64,000 nt of DNA from Nocardioides coralli (GTDB taxonomy: Bacteria; Actinomycetota; Actinomycetes; Propionibacteriales; Nocardioidaceae). Within the stretch, counting starts at the first letter, position 1, and every line of letters begins with the position of its first letter. Position numbers and translations under genes: made by a program. This document shows, piece by piece, positions 1 through 9,238 of this stretch. The stretch is from positions 2,356,001 through 2,420,000 of the forward strand of contig NZ_CP082273.1 of NCBI RefSeq assembly GCF_019880385.1, given 5' to 3'. Below the pieces are notes generated by a model. That model was given only the letters and a program-made list of their open reading frames with translations, was not told the DNA's origin and searched no databases.

Positions 1-2
1 AG

Positions 3-56
3 GACCGGGTGCACCTCGTCGACGGCGTCGACGAGGCAGTGGAGCTGGTCGGGTGA
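3..56 (+). CDS. 3' end of a CDS cut by the window edge, unrecognised
   Basis: An open frame enters from the left edge and stops at TGA 54-56. The last 17 residues read DRVHLVDGVDEAVELVG. It converges on rlmN with one base between the two stop codons. The visible tail is too short to assign a family, and the coding call rests on the open frame and tight packing alone. Confidence 0.45.
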   Translation, partial: DRVHLVDGVDEAVELVG

Positions 57-57
57 C

Positions 58-1194
58 TCAGGACTCGGTCGCGGCCAGCTGACCGCAGGCGCCGTCGATC
101 TCCCGGCCGCGGGTGTCCCGCACCGTCGTCGGCACCCCCTTGGCCTCCAGCCGTCGCACGAACTCCCGTTCGTCGGCGGGGTCGGAGGCGGTCCACTTCG
201 ACCCCGGCGTCGGGTTGAGCGGGATGAGGTTGACGTGGACCCAGCCCCAGTCGCCGTGGGACAGCAGCACGTCGGCCAGCAGGTCGGCGCGCCAGGCCTG
301 GTCGTTGATGCCCCGCATCATGGCGTACTCGATCGAGACCCGGCGGCGGGTCGTGCGCGCGTAGTTCCAGGCCGCCGCCACGGTCTCCTCGACCGAGAAG
401 CGGGTGTTGATCGGCACCAGCTCGTTGCGCAGCTCGTCGTCCGGGGCGTGCAGGCTCAGCGCCAGCGTCACGGGGATGCCCTCGTCGGCGAGCTGGTTGA
501 TGCGCGGCACGAGGCCGACCGTCGAGACGGTCACGCCGCGCGCCGACATGCCCAGCCCGCCCGGGGCCGGGTCGGTGAGGCGACGTACGGCCCCCATGAC
601 GGCCTTGTAGTTGGCGAGGGGCTCCCCCATGCCCATGAACACGACGTTCGAGACGCGACCGGGGCCGCCGGGGACCTCGCCGCGAGCCAGCGCGCGTGCC
701 CCTGCGACCACCTGCTCCACGATCTCCGCGGTGGACATGTTGCGTTGCAGGCCCCCCTGCCCGGTCGCGCAGAACGGGCACGCCATGCCGCAGCCGGCCT
801 GGCTGGAGACGCACATCGTGACCCGACCCGGGTAGCGCATCAGCACCGACTCGACGAGCGCGCCGTCGAAGAGCCGCCACAACGTCTTGCGGGTGGTGCC
901 GCGGTCGGCCGTCATGGTCCGCAACGGCGTCATCAGCTCCGGCAGCAGCGTGGCGACCAGCTCCTCGCGCTGGTCGGCGGGCAGGTCGGTCATCTCGGCC
1001 GGGTCGTCGACGAGACGGCCGAAGTAGTGGGTCGACAGCTGCCGCGCGCGGAAGCCGGGGAGACCGGCCTCGGTGACGGCCTCGACCCGCTCGGCCTCGG
1101 TGAGGTCGGCGAGGTGGCGCGGTGGCTTCTTGCGGCCGCGCGGCTCGGCGAGGACCAGCGGCAGCTGCCGTGGGGGCTCGGTGGGGTCGGACAT
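58..1194 (-). CDS. rlmN: 23S rRNA (adenine2503-C2)/tRNA-A37 methyltransferase RlmN
   Basis: A radical-SAM enzyme that methylates C2 of A2503 in 23S rRNA and A37 in some tRNAs. The protein has 378 aa. The CxxxCxxC Fe-S motif lies at about residues 135-142 (CGMACPFC), followed by a MGMGEPL segment, and the methyl-carrying Cys sits in GACGQLA near the C-terminus. I chose ATG 1194, which has GGGAGA 11 bases upstream; the in-frame GTG at 1212 has no ribosome binding site. It is the last gene of the minus-strand run rpsB-tsf-pyrH-frr-cdsA-1240..1599. Confidence 0.95.
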   Translation of the reverse strand: MSDPTEPPRQLPLVLAEPRGRKKPPRHLADLTEAERVEAVTEAGLPGFRARQLSTHYFGRLVDDPAEMTDLPADQREELVATLLPELMTPLRTMTADRGTTRKTLWRLFDGALVESVLMRYPGRVTMCVSSQAGCGMACPFCATGQGGLQRNMSTAEIVEQVVAGARALARGEVPGGPGRVSNVVFMGMGEPLANYKAVMGAVRRLTDPAPGGLGMSARGVTVSTVGLVPRINQLADEGIPVTLALSLHAPDDELRNELVPINTRFSVEETVAAAWNYARTTRRRVSIEYAMMRGINDQAWRADLLADVLLSHGDWGWVHVNLIPLNPTPGSKWTASDPADEREFVRRLEAKGVPTTVRDTRGREIDGACGQLAATES

Positions 1195-1239
1195 CGCTCG
1201 CGATTCTCCCACGGGCGCCCGGCGGGGCCGATTCGTCGG

Positions 1240-1599
1240 CTACTGCTGCTGGACCATCACGTAGAGCACCAGGGACGTCACGCCGAGCACCACGACCGCC
1301 GTCACCGCGATTCCGAGCCACATGAACTGCGCGAAGCGGCGGGTACGCCGGCGGAAGAGCATGCCGAAGGGCAGCAGGAAGAACAGCAGCACGAACGGGA
1401 ACAGCTCGGTGGCCGTCTCGTAGTGGAACAGCAGCCGGAGCACTGCTGCGAACCCTCCGGGGACCGCGGTGACGAACACCATGCCGCTGAAGAAGCCGGC
1501 GAGCGCGGCGAACGTCGGGTGCGACTCGTGCCACCAGTCCCACCAGTGGTGGTCCTCGGGCCGCGCCCGTGCGGTGGGCTGCGCCTCGGTGTCGCTCAT
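1240..1599 (-). CDS. small membrane protein, function unknown
   Basis: A 119-aa protein with a short Trp/His-rich N-terminus (HHWWDWWHESH) and three hydrophobic stretches at about residues 30-50, 60-80 and 95-117. An Arg cluster (RRRTRRF) between the second and third stretches suggests a cytoplasmic loop. It lies between cdsA (73-base gap) and rlmN, so it is probably transcribed with them. ATG 1599 is preferred over an in-frame GTG at 1623, although neither has a strong ribosome binding site. I do not recognise a named family. Confidence 0.65.
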   Translation of the reverse strand: MSDTEAQPTARARPEDHHWWDWWHESHPTFAALAGFFSGMVFVTAVPGGFAAVLRLLFHYETATELFPFVLLFFLLPFGMLFRRRTRRFAQFMWLGIAVTAVVVLGVTSLVLYVMVQQQ

Positions 1600-1672
1600 G
1601 GACCCAGCGTACGGCGCCGGCACTCCCCCGCCGCACCCGGCGCGACCACCGGGTGTCGGCCCTCCCGCGCCG

Positions 1673-2536
1673 TCAGAAGACGGTGTAGTGCAGGAGCAGC
1701 CAGATCGGCGCGATGGTCGCCAGCAGCGAGTCGAGCCGGTCCATGAGGCCGCCGTGGCCCGGGATGACCGAGCTCATGTCCTTGACGCCGAGGTCGCGCT
1801 TGATCACCGACTCGCACAGGTCGCCGAGGGTCGCCATGACCACGGCGATCAGGCCGAGCACGACGCCGACCCAGGCCCGACCGTCGAGCAGGTAGACCAC
1901 CAGCAGCCAGCCGGCGACGACGCAGAACAGCGCCGAGCCGGCGAAGCCCTCCCACGACTTCTTGGGGGAGATCACCGGTGCCATCGGGTGGCGGCCGAAC
2001 AGCACCCCGGCGACGTACCCGCCGATGTCGGAGGCGATCGTCACGAGGATGAAGACGATGATGCCGCGCACTCCGTCGTCCCAGCGCTCGACGTCGGTCG
2101 TCCCACCCTCGGCGAGCAGGAGCGCCACGAACGACCCGAGGAAGGGGACGTAGACCAGCGTGAAGACCGCCGCGGTGGCGTTGCCGACGTAGCCCTGGAC
2201 CCCACGGCGGAGCAGCCACAGCATGATCGCCAGCGCGGTCACGGCGGTGGCGGTGACCAGCGCCGCTGCGCCGAAGAAGTAGGCGACGACCACCATGACC
2301 ACGCCGCCCACCATGAGCGGCTGCTCGGGCACGTCGATGCCCTTGGCGAGCATGCCCTGGTGGAGCTCCCAGACCGCGACGACGACGGCAGCCGCGACGA
2401 CGAGGAGGAACGCCGTCTTCCAGAAGACCAGGGATGTCGCGATCGCGGCCAGCAGCACGAACGCGGAGGCGAAGGCAGCGGGCAGGTTGCGTCCGGCGCG
2501 CCCGTGGTCCTTCGCGGGGGCGGGGGTGTCGGTCAT
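1673..2536 (-). CDS. cdsA: phosphatidate cytidylyltransferase
   Basis: Makes CDP-diacylglycerol from phosphatidate and CTP at the membrane, feeding phospholipid synthesis. The 287-aa protein has about eight hydrophobic segments. It carries the C-terminal CdsA signature, seen here as SVIKRDLGVKDMSSVIPGHG followed by GLMDRLDS. It starts 7 bases after the frr stop, an arrangement (pyrH-frr-cdsA) conserved across bacteria. Confidence 0.95.
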   Translation of the reverse strand: MTDTPAPAKDHGRAGRNLPAAFASAFVLLAAIATSLVFWKTAFLLVVAAAVVVAVWELHQGMLAKGIDVPEQPLMVGGVVMVVVAYFFGAAALVTATAVTALAIMLWLLRRGVQGYVGNATAAVFTLVYVPFLGSFVALLLAEGGTTDVERWDDGVRGIIVFILVTIASDIGGYVAGVLFGRHPMAPVISPKKSWEGFAGSALFCVVAGWLLVVYLLDGRAWVGVVLGLIAVVMATLGDLCESVIKRDLGVKDMSSVIPGHGGLMDRLDSLLATIAPIWLLLHYTVF

Positions 2537-2543
2537 CGGGGTG

Positions 2544-3101
2544 TCAGACCTCGAGGAGCTCGGACTCCTTGTGCTTGAGGAGCTCGTCGATGGTGTCGGT
2601 GTGGCGCTTGGTGATGGCGTCCAGCTTCTTCTCCGCGCCGGTGACGTCGTCCTGGCCGACCTCGCCGTCGGAGCCGAGCTTCTCCAGGCCCTGCTTGGCG
2701 TGGCGCCGCAGGTTGCGCACCGCGACCCGGCCGTCCTCGGCCTTCTGCTTGGCGACCTTGATGAACTCCTTGCGCCGCTCCTCGGTCAGTTCCGGGAACA
2801 CGCACCGGAGCACCTTGCCGTCGTTGGCCGGGTTGACGCCGAGGTCGGAGTCGCGGATGGCCTTCTCGATGTTGGCCATGGCGCCCATGTCGTAGGGCGC
2901 GATGATGATCACGCGCGCCTCGGGAGCCGTGAACGAGGCCAGCTGCTGCAGCGGCGTCGGCGTCCCGTAGTAGTCAACCATGATCTTGCTGAACATGCTC
3001 GGGTGAGCCCGTCCGGCCCGGATCGTCCCGAACTCCTCACGGGTCGCCTCGACCGACTTGTCCATCTTCTGGTCGGCCTCGTTGAGGATCTGGTTGATCA
3101 C
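2544..3101 (-). CDS. frr: ribosome recycling factor
   Basis: With EF-G this protein splits post-termination ribosomes. It has 185 aa, the usual length, and the family N-terminus (INQILNEADQKMDKSVEATR) with TIRAGRAHPSMF and PPLTEERRKE-like segments (here FPELTEERRKEF). The start is GTG 3101, with AGGAG 8 bases upstream. The gap to pyrH is 42 bases. Confidence 0.96.
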   Translation of the reverse strand: MINQILNEADQKMDKSVEATREEFGTIRAGRAHPSMFSKIMVDYYGTPTPLQQLASFTAPEARVIIIAPYDMGAMANIEKAIRDSDLGVNPANDGKVLRCVFPELTEERRKEFIKVAKQKAEDGRVAVRNLRRHAKQGLEKLGSDGEVGQDDVTGAEKKLDAITKRHTDTIDELLKHKESELLEV

Positions 3102-3143
3102 GGCGTACTCCTGTGTCGCTCGTCGGTGCGGCGGGGCCAGCGG

Positions 3144-3854
3144 TCAGTCACTGACCAGTGTGCCGATCTTCTCACCCTGCACGATCCGGGCGATGGCGCC
3201 CTCCTCCTCGGCCCCGAAGACGATCATCGGCATCTTGTTCTCCATGCAGAGGGCGAACGCCGTGGCGTCGGCGATGCGCAACCCCTGCTGGAGGGCGTCC
3301 TGGAAGGTGACGTGGTCGAGCTTGGTCGCCGTGGGGTCGACCCGGGGGTCGGCGGTGTAGACGCCGTCCACGCCCTGCTTGGCCATCAGCACCACCTCGC
3401 AGCGGGTCTCCAGCGCCCGCTGCGCCGCGACGGTGTCGGTGGAGAAGAACGGCATCCCCGCGCCGGCGCCGAAGATGACGACGCGCCCCTTCTCGAGGTG
3501 GCGCATCGCCCGCCGCGGGATGTAGGGCTCGGCGACCTGGCCCATCGTGATGGCTGTCTGCACGCGGGTCTCGACGCCCTCCTTCTCCAGGAAGTCCTGG
3601 AGCGCGAGGCAGTTCATGACGGTGCCGAGCATGCCCATGTAGTCGGCGCGCGCCCGGTCCATGCCTCGTTGCTGCATCTCGGCGCCGCGGAAGAAGTTGC
3701 CGCCGCCGACCACGATGCTCACCCCGACGCCCTGGCGGGCGACTGCCGCGATCTCGTGGGCGACCTGGGAGACCACGTCGGGGTCGACCCCCACGCGGCC
3801 ACCGCCGAACACCTCGCCGGAGAGCTTGAGGAGGACCCGCTTGTACGCCGTCAC
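3144..3854 (-). CDS. pyrH: UMP kinase
   Basis: Phosphorylates UMP to UDP in pyrimidine nucleotide synthesis. It is an amino-acid-kinase fold protein of 236 aa with [14 protein letters not shown] at the N-terminus, VGGGNFFRG, and the YTADPRVDP segment. The longer frame to 3905 adds a His/Arg-rich run that does not fit the family. GTG 3854 is chosen because GGGAAAGG lies about 7 bases upstream. A 20-bp stem-loop separates it from tsf. Confidence 0.95.
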   Translation of the reverse strand: MTAYKRVLLKLSGEVFGGGRVGVDPDVVSQVAHEIAAVARQGVGVSIVVGGGNFFRGAEMQQRGMDRARADYMGMLGTVMNCLALQDFLEKEGVETRVQTAITMGQVAEPYIPRRAMRHLEKGRVVIFGAGAGMPFFSTDTVAAQRALETRCEVVLMAKQGVDGVYTADPRVDPTATKLDHVTFQDALQQGLRIADATAFALCMENKMPMIVFGAEEEGAIARIVQGEKIGTLVSD

Positions 3855-3915
3855 TGCCGTGCCTTTCCCGCACCGTCGGTGCCTGTGGTGATGCCTGTGC
3901 TGCATGCCGTGGACG

Positions 3916-3969
3916 CGAAGGAGGCCGGTCCGATGAACGCGTCGTGCTCCATCGGACCGGCCTCCTTCG
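3916..3969 (-). terminator. 20-bp perfect stem-loop between tsf and pyrH
   Basis: Arms at 3916-3935 and 3950-3969 are exact inverted complements over 20 bases, with a 14-base loop. No T-run follows on the minus strand. It lies 67 bases past the tsf stop and 61 bases before the pyrH GTG. It may be a (partial) rho-independent terminator of the rpsB-tsf transcript or an mRNA 3' stabiliser; high-GC actinobacteria often lack the U-tract. The structure is certain, the function inferred. Confidence 0.75.
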
Positions 3970-4036
3970 GTTGCCTGATGTGGCGGTGGGTGAACCCTAC
4001 CGGCAGGTCCGGGTCACCGATCGTGCCGCGACCCGG

Positions 4037-4846
4037 TCAGGCGCCCACCTCGAACCGCACGAAGCGGCTGACGCTGGTGCCTGCCTCGTCGAGGACCGCC
4101 TGGACGGTCTTCTTGGACTCCGTGACCGACGGCTGCTCGAGCAGGACGACCTCCTTGAAGAAGCCGTTGAGGCGACCCTCGGTGATCTTGGCGATCGCCT
4201 GCTCCGGCTTGCCCTCCTCGCGCGAGGTGGCCTCGGCGATGGAGCGCTCCTTCTCGACGACGTCCGCGGGGACCTCGTCGCGGGTGAGGTACTTGGGCCG
4301 CATGGCCGCGATCTGCATCGCGACGCCGCGGGCACCCTCCTCGTCACCGGCGTACTCGACGAGGACGCCGACGGCGGGCGGCAGGTCGGCCGCGCGCTTG
4401 TGCATGTAGGACACGACCTCGCCCTCGAAGTAGGCCACTCGGCCCAGCTCGATCTTCTCGCCGATGGTCATGCCCAGGCCCTCGACGACCTCGGCCACGG
4501 TCTTGTCACCGATCTGGACGGCCTTGAGCGCCTCGGCGTCGCCGGCCTTGGCCGCGTCGGCGGCCTCGGCGATCTGGCGGGCGGCCGCGACGAACTCGTC
4601 GCCCTTGGCGACGAAGTCGGTCTCGCAGTTGAGCTCGACCAGGGCACCACCGGCGGTGGCGACGAGACCGGCCGAGGCCTCGCGCTCGGCGCCGCGGGCC
4701 GCCATCTTCTTGCCCAGCTTGACCCGGATCAGCTCGGCGGCCTTGTCGAAGTCGCCGCCGGCCTCCTCCAGGGCCTTCTTGCAGTCCATCATGCCCGCGC
4801 CGGTGAGCTCACGGAGCTTCTTGACGTCAGCGGCGGAGATCGCCAT
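4037..4846 (-). CDS. tsf: translation elongation factor Ts
   Basis: The guanine-nucleotide exchange factor for EF-Tu. It has 269 aa and starts with the typical UBA-like helix ([20 protein letters not shown]). The core contains the [10 protein letters not shown] segment. It starts at ATG 4846 with a GAGGAAGAGG purine tract upstream. It lies 54 bases downstream of rpsB and is probably cotranscribed with it. Confidence 0.96.
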   Translation of the reverse strand: MAISAADVKKLRELTGAGMMDCKKALEEAGGDFDKAAELIRVKLGKKMAARGAEREASAGLVATAGGALVELNCETDFVAKGDEFVAAARQIAEAADAAKAGDAEALKAVQIGDKTVAEVVEGLGMTIGEKIELGRVAYFEGEVVSYMHKRAADLPPAVGVLVEYAGDEEGARGVAMQIAAMRPKYLTRDEVPADVVEKERSIAEATSREEGKPEQAIAKITEGRLNGFFKEVVLLEQPSVTESKKTVQAVLDEAGTSVSRFVRFEVGA

Positions 4847-4900
4847 GTGTCCTCTTCCTCGCAGTCGTGTGGGTGGTGGTGGCGGGTGCCTCGGCCTGGG

Positions 4901-6121
4901 TCAGGCCTTCTCCTCGGCCTTGGCCTCGGCGTTCACGAACCCGGCCTTCTCGGCGGCCTCGGCGGTGCGGAACCACACCTCGGCGTTGGTCCGGTCGTAC
5001 CAGGGGCTCGACGGGGCGTGGAACTTCTTCGAGGTCTTGTTGCCCTTGATCTCGAAGCCCTCCGGCGCCTCACCGCTCTCGAGGGGAGCCGCGGAGTCGG
5101 GCCCGAACTCACCCTCGGCCGCGTCGTCGGACGCGGAGGTCTCGTCGGACGCGGGGGTCTCGTCGGTGGCCTCGGTCGCGGCCTGGGCGGCGGGGGCCTC
5201 GGTCGCGGCCTCGGCGGCGGGGGCCTCGGTCGCGGCCTCGGCGGCAGCCTTGCCCTCCGTGCTGGCACCGGTCGCCTCGGCGGCCGGGGTGTCCTCGGTG
5301 GCGGCGTCACCGCCGGTGGCCGCCACGGCCGCCTTGTCGGCGTCGCCCTCGAGCAGCTCGCGCTCCCACTCGGCCAGCGGCTCCTCGGCACCCGGCGTCG
5401 CCGAGCCCTCGCCCTCGCCGGACTTGGCGCCGGAGCGGGCGATCAGGCCCTCGGCCACCGCGTCGGCGACGACGCGGGTGAGCAGGCCGACCGCGCGGAT
5501 CGCGTCGTCGTTGCCCGGGATGGGGAAGTCGACGAGGTCCGGGTCGCAGTTGGAGTCGAGGATCCCCACGATCGGGATGCGCAGCTTGCGCGCCTCCTCG
5601 ACCGCCAGGTGCTCCTTGTTGGTGTCGACGATCCAGACGGCGGCGGGGGTGCGGGACATCTCGCGGATACCACCGAGCGACTTCTCGAGCTTGTCGCGCT
5701 CACGGCGCAGCTGCAGCAGCTCCTTCTTGGTGCGGCTGCTGCCCGCCACGTCGTCGAAGTCGATCTCGTCGAGCTCCTTGAGGCGGTTGATCCGCTGGTG
5801 CACGGTCTGGAAGTTGGTCAGCATGCCACCGAGCCAGCGCTGGTTGACGTAGGGCATCCCGACGCGGGTCGCCTGCTCGGCGATCGCCTCCTGGGCCTGC
5901 TTCTTGGTGCCGACGAACATCACGGTGCCGCCCTTGGCGACGGTCTCCTTGATGAAGGCGTAGGAGCTGTCGATGTAGGCCAGCGACTGCTGCAGGTCGA
6001 TGATGTAGATGCCGTTGCGCTCGGTCATGATGAAGCGCTTCATCTTCGGGTTCCAGCGACGGGTCTGGTGACCGAAGTGGACGCCGCTCTCGAGCAGCTG
6101 GCGCATGGTGACGACTGCCAT
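4901..6121 (-). CDS. rpsB: 30S ribosomal protein S2 with long acidic tail and sunset-like C-terminal domain
   Basis: A small-subunit ribosomal protein. Residues 1-250 are standard S2 ([20 protein letters not shown], and [13 protein letters not shown] further on). At 406 aa it is about 150 residues longer than E. coli S2. The tail is an Ala/Glu/Thr-rich linker with a 9-residue repeat, ending in about 46 residues of the form KxFHxPxSPWYxRTxAEVWF..AEKAGF, which resembles the short sunset domain of actinobacterial proteins. The start is ATG 6121 with AGGAG upstream; the frame runs on to 6181 without another binding site. Confidence 0.95.
   Translation of the reverse strand: MAVVTMRQLLESGVHFGHQTRRWNPKMKRFIMTERNGIYIIDLQQSLAYIDSSYAFIKETVAKGGTVMFVGTKKQAQEAIAEQATRVGMPYVNQRWLGGMLTNFQTVHQRINRLKELDEIDFDDVAGSSRTKKELLQLRRERDKLEKSLGGIREMSRTPAAVWIVDTNKEHLAVEEARKLRIPIVGILDSNCDPDLVDFPIPGNDDAIRAVGLLTRVVADAVAEGLIARSGAKSGEGEGSATPGAEEPLAEWERELLEGDADKAAVAATGGDAATEDTPAAEATGASTEGKAAAEAATEAPAAEAATEAPAAQAATEATDETPASDETSASDDAAEGEFGPDSAAPLESGEAPEGFEIKGNKTSKKFHAPSSPWYDRTNAEVWFRTAEAAEKAGFVNAEAKAEEKA
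5171..5251. repeat. three 27-bp direct repeats in the S2 linker
   Basis: CCTCGGTCGCGGCCT recurs at 5171, 5198 and 5225, giving a 27-base period. On the minus strand this encodes a near-perfect 9-residue repeat of Ala/Glu/Thr/Pro (AATEAPAAE type). It lies inside the low-complexity linker of rpsB and keeps the frame, so copy number could vary without disrupting S2. Confidence 0.8.
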
Positions 6122-6538
6122 GGGGATCTCCTGTGGTCGCGAGCGGCTCGCCGTTGGCGCCCGGCCTTGCACTGTCAGCACAGGAGGCCGAGCCGGTTCA
6201 CGCGCTCTGCATTGGTGTTCAGTTCCTGCCTCGGGCGGGTGCCCTCGGCCCTGACGTCCACGCGCGATCCGACCCGGTCGGCTGACCGGGACCGAGGATC
6301 GACGCCCACGGGCGGTCGGAGCCAGGAAGAGCCCCGTCGCGGTCGGTGAACGTGCGAAGTCAATCCACGAGTGGATTGCTGTCGGCCAGCGTAGTCGAGG
6401 TCACGCTCGGGCCGCCAATCCGGGCATCCTCGGCTCGGGGACCGGCTTCTGCCCACAGCCACCCTCCGGGTCGCTGGTGTGCACAGCCGCGGACCCGGGT
6501 CTGGCCCGGTACCGGCGCCGACGTGGATGGTCGGCCCC
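6122..6538. other. divergent intergenic region between rpsB and the M23-like gene
   Basis: This 417-base stretch has no convincing gene. It must hold the rpsB-operon promoter and leader (minus) and the promoter of the M23-like gene (plus). It contains one perfect inverted repeat at 6361-6378. On the minus strand a TTGACT hexamer partly overlaps that repeat, but I see no convincing -10 partner. No riboswitch or T-box core is evident. Confidence 0.6.
6361..6378. promoter_or_regulatory. perfect 18-bp inverted repeat, candidate operator
   Basis: CAATCCAC-GA-GTGGATTG: 8-base arms around a 2-base centre. The centre is too small for a good RNA hairpin, so a dimeric DNA-binding protein is more likely than a terminator. 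It lies about 240 bases before the rpsB start and 160 before the M23-like gene. The regulator is unknown. Confidence 0.4.
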
Positions 6539-7123
6539 ATGAGATCGACAGCCCTGGCGGTCGCGGTCCTGGTGGCCGTGACAGCCACCCCTGCGGCGTA
6601 CGCCGTCCCCGACCCGGTCGGCGAGTGGCCCCTCTCCCCCACACCCGAGGTGGTGGCCGGCTTCGACCCGCCCGAGTCGACGTGGGGCGCCGGTCACCGC
6701 GGGGTCGACCTGCTCGGGACGCCTGGCCAGCGGGTCCGGGCCGCCCTGCCGGGCACCGTGTCGTTCGTCGGCATGATCGCGGGACGCGGGGTCGTCACGG
6801 TCGACCACGGGGCGACCCGGACCACCTACGAGCCCGTCGCTGCGACGCTCGAGCGCGGAACCGCGGTGCCCGCAGGTGGGGTCGTCGGCATCCTCGAGCT
6901 CCCCGGATCACACTGCTTCCCCCGGGCCTGTCTCCACTGGGGCTGGATCCGCGGGACGACCTACCTCGACCCGCTGAAACTGGTCGGCGGGGGCCCGGTC
7001 CGGCTGCTCCCCCTCGACGGCCTCCCGGCCGGCGCGGAGCGAGATCCCGGGCCGACCGTCGAGTCGCTCTACGTCACCTGGAGACCGCTCGCGCACCTGC
7101 TGCGGCCCGGCGTGCTGCGTTGA
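6539..7123 (+). CDS. secreted M23/LytM-fold protein, probably catalytically degenerate
   Basis: A 194-aa protein with a Sec signal peptide (about residues 1-22, MRSTALAVAVLVAVTATPA). It then has an M23 (LytM) fold: HRGVDL supplies the HxxxD zinc pair and CLHWGW supplies the third zinc His. In active M23 enzymes the last motif is HxH and an upstream YxHL carries a second catalytic His. Here these read CLH and YEPV, so both catalytic histidines look replaced. It may bind peptidoglycan or activate an amidase, as EnvC/NlpD do. ATG 6539 is chosen because it begins the signal peptide. It converges on xerC with a 9-base gap. Confidence 0.85.
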   Translation: MRSTALAVAVLVAVTATPAAYAVPDPVGEWPLSPTPEVVAGFDPPESTWGAGHRGVDLLGTPGQRVRAALPGTVSFVGMIAGRGVVTVDHGATRTTYEPVAATLERGTAVPAGGVVGILELPGSHCFPRACLHWGWIRGTTYLDPLKLVGGGPVRLLPLDGLPAGAERDPGPTVESLYVTWRPLAHLLRPGVLR

Positions 7124-7132
7124 GCTCGGCGC

Positions 7133-8071
7133 TCATGCGCGCGGGTGCGCCTGCTGGAAGGCCCGGCGCAGCCGGTCGGTGGTGACGTGCGTGTAGAGCT
7201 GCGTCGTGGCCAGGGAGGCGTGGCCGAGCAGCTCCTGGACGGAGCGGAGGTCCGCACCTCCCTCCAGCAGGTGGGTGGCGGCCGTGTGCCGGAGTCCGTG
7301 CGGACCGAGGTCCGGTGCTCCCGGGACGTCGGCCAGCCGCCGGTGGACGAGGGTTCGGACGGCGCGCTGGTCGATGCGGCGCCCTCGGGCCCCGAGGAAG
7401 AGCGCCGCGCCCGAGCCCTCCACCCTGAGTGCGGGCCTCCCGGCCTCGAGCCACCGTGCAAGGGCGCGGTCGGCCGGGTGACCGTAGGGCACCGTGCGCT
7501 CCTTGCGGCCCTTGCCGAACACCCGGACCACCTGCCGGTCACGGTCGAGGTCGTCGATGTCGAGCCCGACCAGCTCCCCCACCCGCACGCCTGTCGCATA
7601 GAGCAGCTCGAGCATCGCCACGTCGCGCAGGCCGAGCGGGCTGCCGTCGTCGGCCAGGGCGGCCGCCGCTTCCACCAACGCCCTCGCCTCGTCGGGCCGC
7701 AGCACCGCGGGCAGCGTCTTGAGCGCCCTCGGCGATCCCAGGCTGGCACCGGCGTCGGTCGTGGTCCGGCCGGTCCGGGCCAGCCAGGCGGTGAACACCC
7801 GCACGGCGGTCGCACGCCGTGCCAGGGTGGTCCGCGACCGTCCCCGGGTCTGCTGGTTGGCCAGCCAGCTGCGCAGGGTCCGCAGGTCGAGCTCGTCGAG
7901 CGACGACAGGCCCAGCCGGTGGGCGTGGTCGAGCATGGAGACGAGGTCGCCGAGGTATCCGCGCACCGTGTGTGACGACAGGTCCCGCTCGGACACGAGG
8001 TGGCGCTCGTAGTCGCCGAGCACCCGGGTGAAGGCCTCAGGGAGGTCTGCCTCGCCAGACTCCTCGCTCAT
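7133..8071 (-). CDS. xerC: tyrosine recombinase XerC
   Basis: A site-specific recombinase that, with XerD, resolves chromosome dimers at dif. The 312-aa protein has an N-terminal SAM-like DNA-binding domain and a C-terminal catalytic domain. The catalytic Arg lies in ATGVRVGE, then [22 protein letters not shown] and the nucleophile Tyr in LYTHV. It follows dprA by 18 bases in a yraN-comM-dprA-xerC run. This housekeeping context argues against a phage integrase. Confidence 0.93.
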   Translation of the reverse strand: MSEESGEADLPEAFTRVLGDYERHLVSERDLSSHTVRGYLGDLVSMLDHAHRLGLSSLDELDLRTLRSWLANQQTRGRSRTTLARRATAVRVFTAWLARTGRTTTDAGASLGSPRALKTLPAVLRPDEARALVEAAAALADDGSPLGLRDVAMLELLYATGVRVGELVGLDIDDLDRDRQVVRVFGKGRKERTVPYGHPADRALARWLEAGRPALRVEGSGAALFLGARGRRIDQRAVRTLVHRRLADVPGAPDLGPHGLRHTAATHLLEGGADLRSVQELLGHASLATTQLYTHVTTDRLRRAFQQAHPRA

Positions 8072-8089
8072 GGGGCGAGCCTAGGCGGG

Positions 8090-9238
8090 TCATCGCGCCG
8101 ATCCCGGGAGGTCGGAGCGACCACGCCGACCCAGCCGCCACCCCGCGGCGTCGCGGACGACGAAGTCGCGCTCGGCGAGATAGGTCAACGCTGTCTGTGT
8201 GTGGAGCAGGGCGATGCCGGCGGTCGCGGCGATCGACTCCAGGCCCGCCGGGTGGCGCACCGGCACCGCCTCGAGCACCTGGCGGTGCCGACGGGTGAGC
8301 CGGTCGCGCGGCCGCTCGGGCGCCCGGGGGACGTCGACGAGGTGCTCCCCCGCACCGCCGACCATCTCCAGCAGGTCGGCCGGACCGGTCACCAGGCTGG
8401 CGGCCCCGCTGCGGATCCACTGGTGAACGCCCTGAGAGGGGGCGCTCGTGACCGGGCCGGGCACCCCCATGAGGGGGCGGCTGAGACTGGTCGCCCAGGC
8501 GGCCGTGTTGAGTGCGCCGCTGCGGATCGCCGCCTCGACCACGACGGTGCCGCAGGTGAGGGCCGCGATGATCCGGTTGCGGGCGAGGAACCGGACGGGC
8601 AGGGGGGCGCACCCGGGCGGGAGCTCGGACACCACCGCTCCGGTGGCGGCGAGGTGGTCGATGAGGGCTCGGTGCTCGACCGGGTAGGGGCGGTCCGCCC
8701 CGCAGGCGAGAACCGCCACCGACGCCCCATCGAGCGCGAGCGCGCCGCGGTGGGCGGCCTGGTCGATCCCGAAGGCCGCCCCGGAGACCAGGCAGCGGCC
8801 GGCACGGGCGACGCCGGCGCCGAGCTCGCGGGCCACGCTCTCGCCGTACGCCGTCGCCGACCGTGAGCCGACCACGGCGACCGATCCGCCCACCTCGTCG
8901 AGCCGCTGCGGACCCCGCACCCAGAGCCCGATGGGGCGGCCGCCGAGGTCGGACACGCTGGGGGCGTGGTCGAGGTCGTCGAGCTGCGTCGGCCACTCGG
9001 TGTCACCCGGGACCAGGAACCTGATGCCGCGGGTCGCGGCCTGCTCGAGCTCGCGGGCGGGGTCCAGCCGCGTCAGCCGGCCGGCCGCGTCGGCCACGAG
9101 GTCGTCGGTGGACCGGTTGGCCAGCACGTCCTCGTAGAGGCGCACCGCGCCCACCTGCGCCAGGGCGCGAGTCACCCGGGGGTCAGCGGGCTCCGTCAGC
9201 CGGCACAGGGCCGCCCGCGCGAGGCGCTCGTCGGTCAC
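8090..9238 (-). CDS. dprA: DNA-processing protein DprA
   Basis: Protects incoming single-stranded DNA and loads RecA during natural transformation. The 382-aa protein has a Rossmann-like DprA/Smf core (VAVVGSRSATAYGESVARELG, SGAAFGIDQAAHRGAL, LACGADRPYP) and a C-terminal winged-helix region. GTG 9238 overlaps the comM TGA by 4 bases (GTGA), which decides the start; an 86-codon extension to 9496 lies inside comM and is rejected. Confidence 0.93.
   Translation of the reverse strand: MTDERLARAALCRLTEPADPRVTRALAQVGAVRLYEDVLANRSTDDLVADAAGRLTRLDPARELEQAATRGIRFLVPGDTEWPTQLDDLDHAPSVSDLGGRPIGLWVRGPQRLDEVGGSVAVVGSRSATAYGESVARELGAGVARAGRCLVSGAAFGIDQAAHRGALALDGASVAVLACGADRPYPVEHRALIDHLAATGAVVSELPPGCAPLPVRFLARNRIIAALTCGTVVVEAAIRSGALNTAAWATSLSRPLMGVPGPVTSAPSQGVHQWIRSGAASLVTGPADLLEMVGGAGEHLVDVPRAPERPRDRLTRRHRQVLEAVPVRHPAGLESIAATAGIALLHTQTALTYLAERDFVVRDAAGWRLGRRGRSDLPGSAR

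Noticed and set aside
4464..6349. Long plus-strand frames opposite rpsB and tsf
   Set aside because: They mirror the third-position GC bias of the real minus-strand genes and have no recognisable domains or ribosome binding sites.
7133..8071. Tyrosine recombinase as sign of a prophage or integrative element
   Set aside because: It is the XerC-type housekeeping enzyme in the yraN-comM-dprA run. No phage genes or attachment repeats are nearby.
8000..8866. Plus-strand frames across dprA and comM
   Set aside because: They lie fully opposite conserved genes and show no domain signal.
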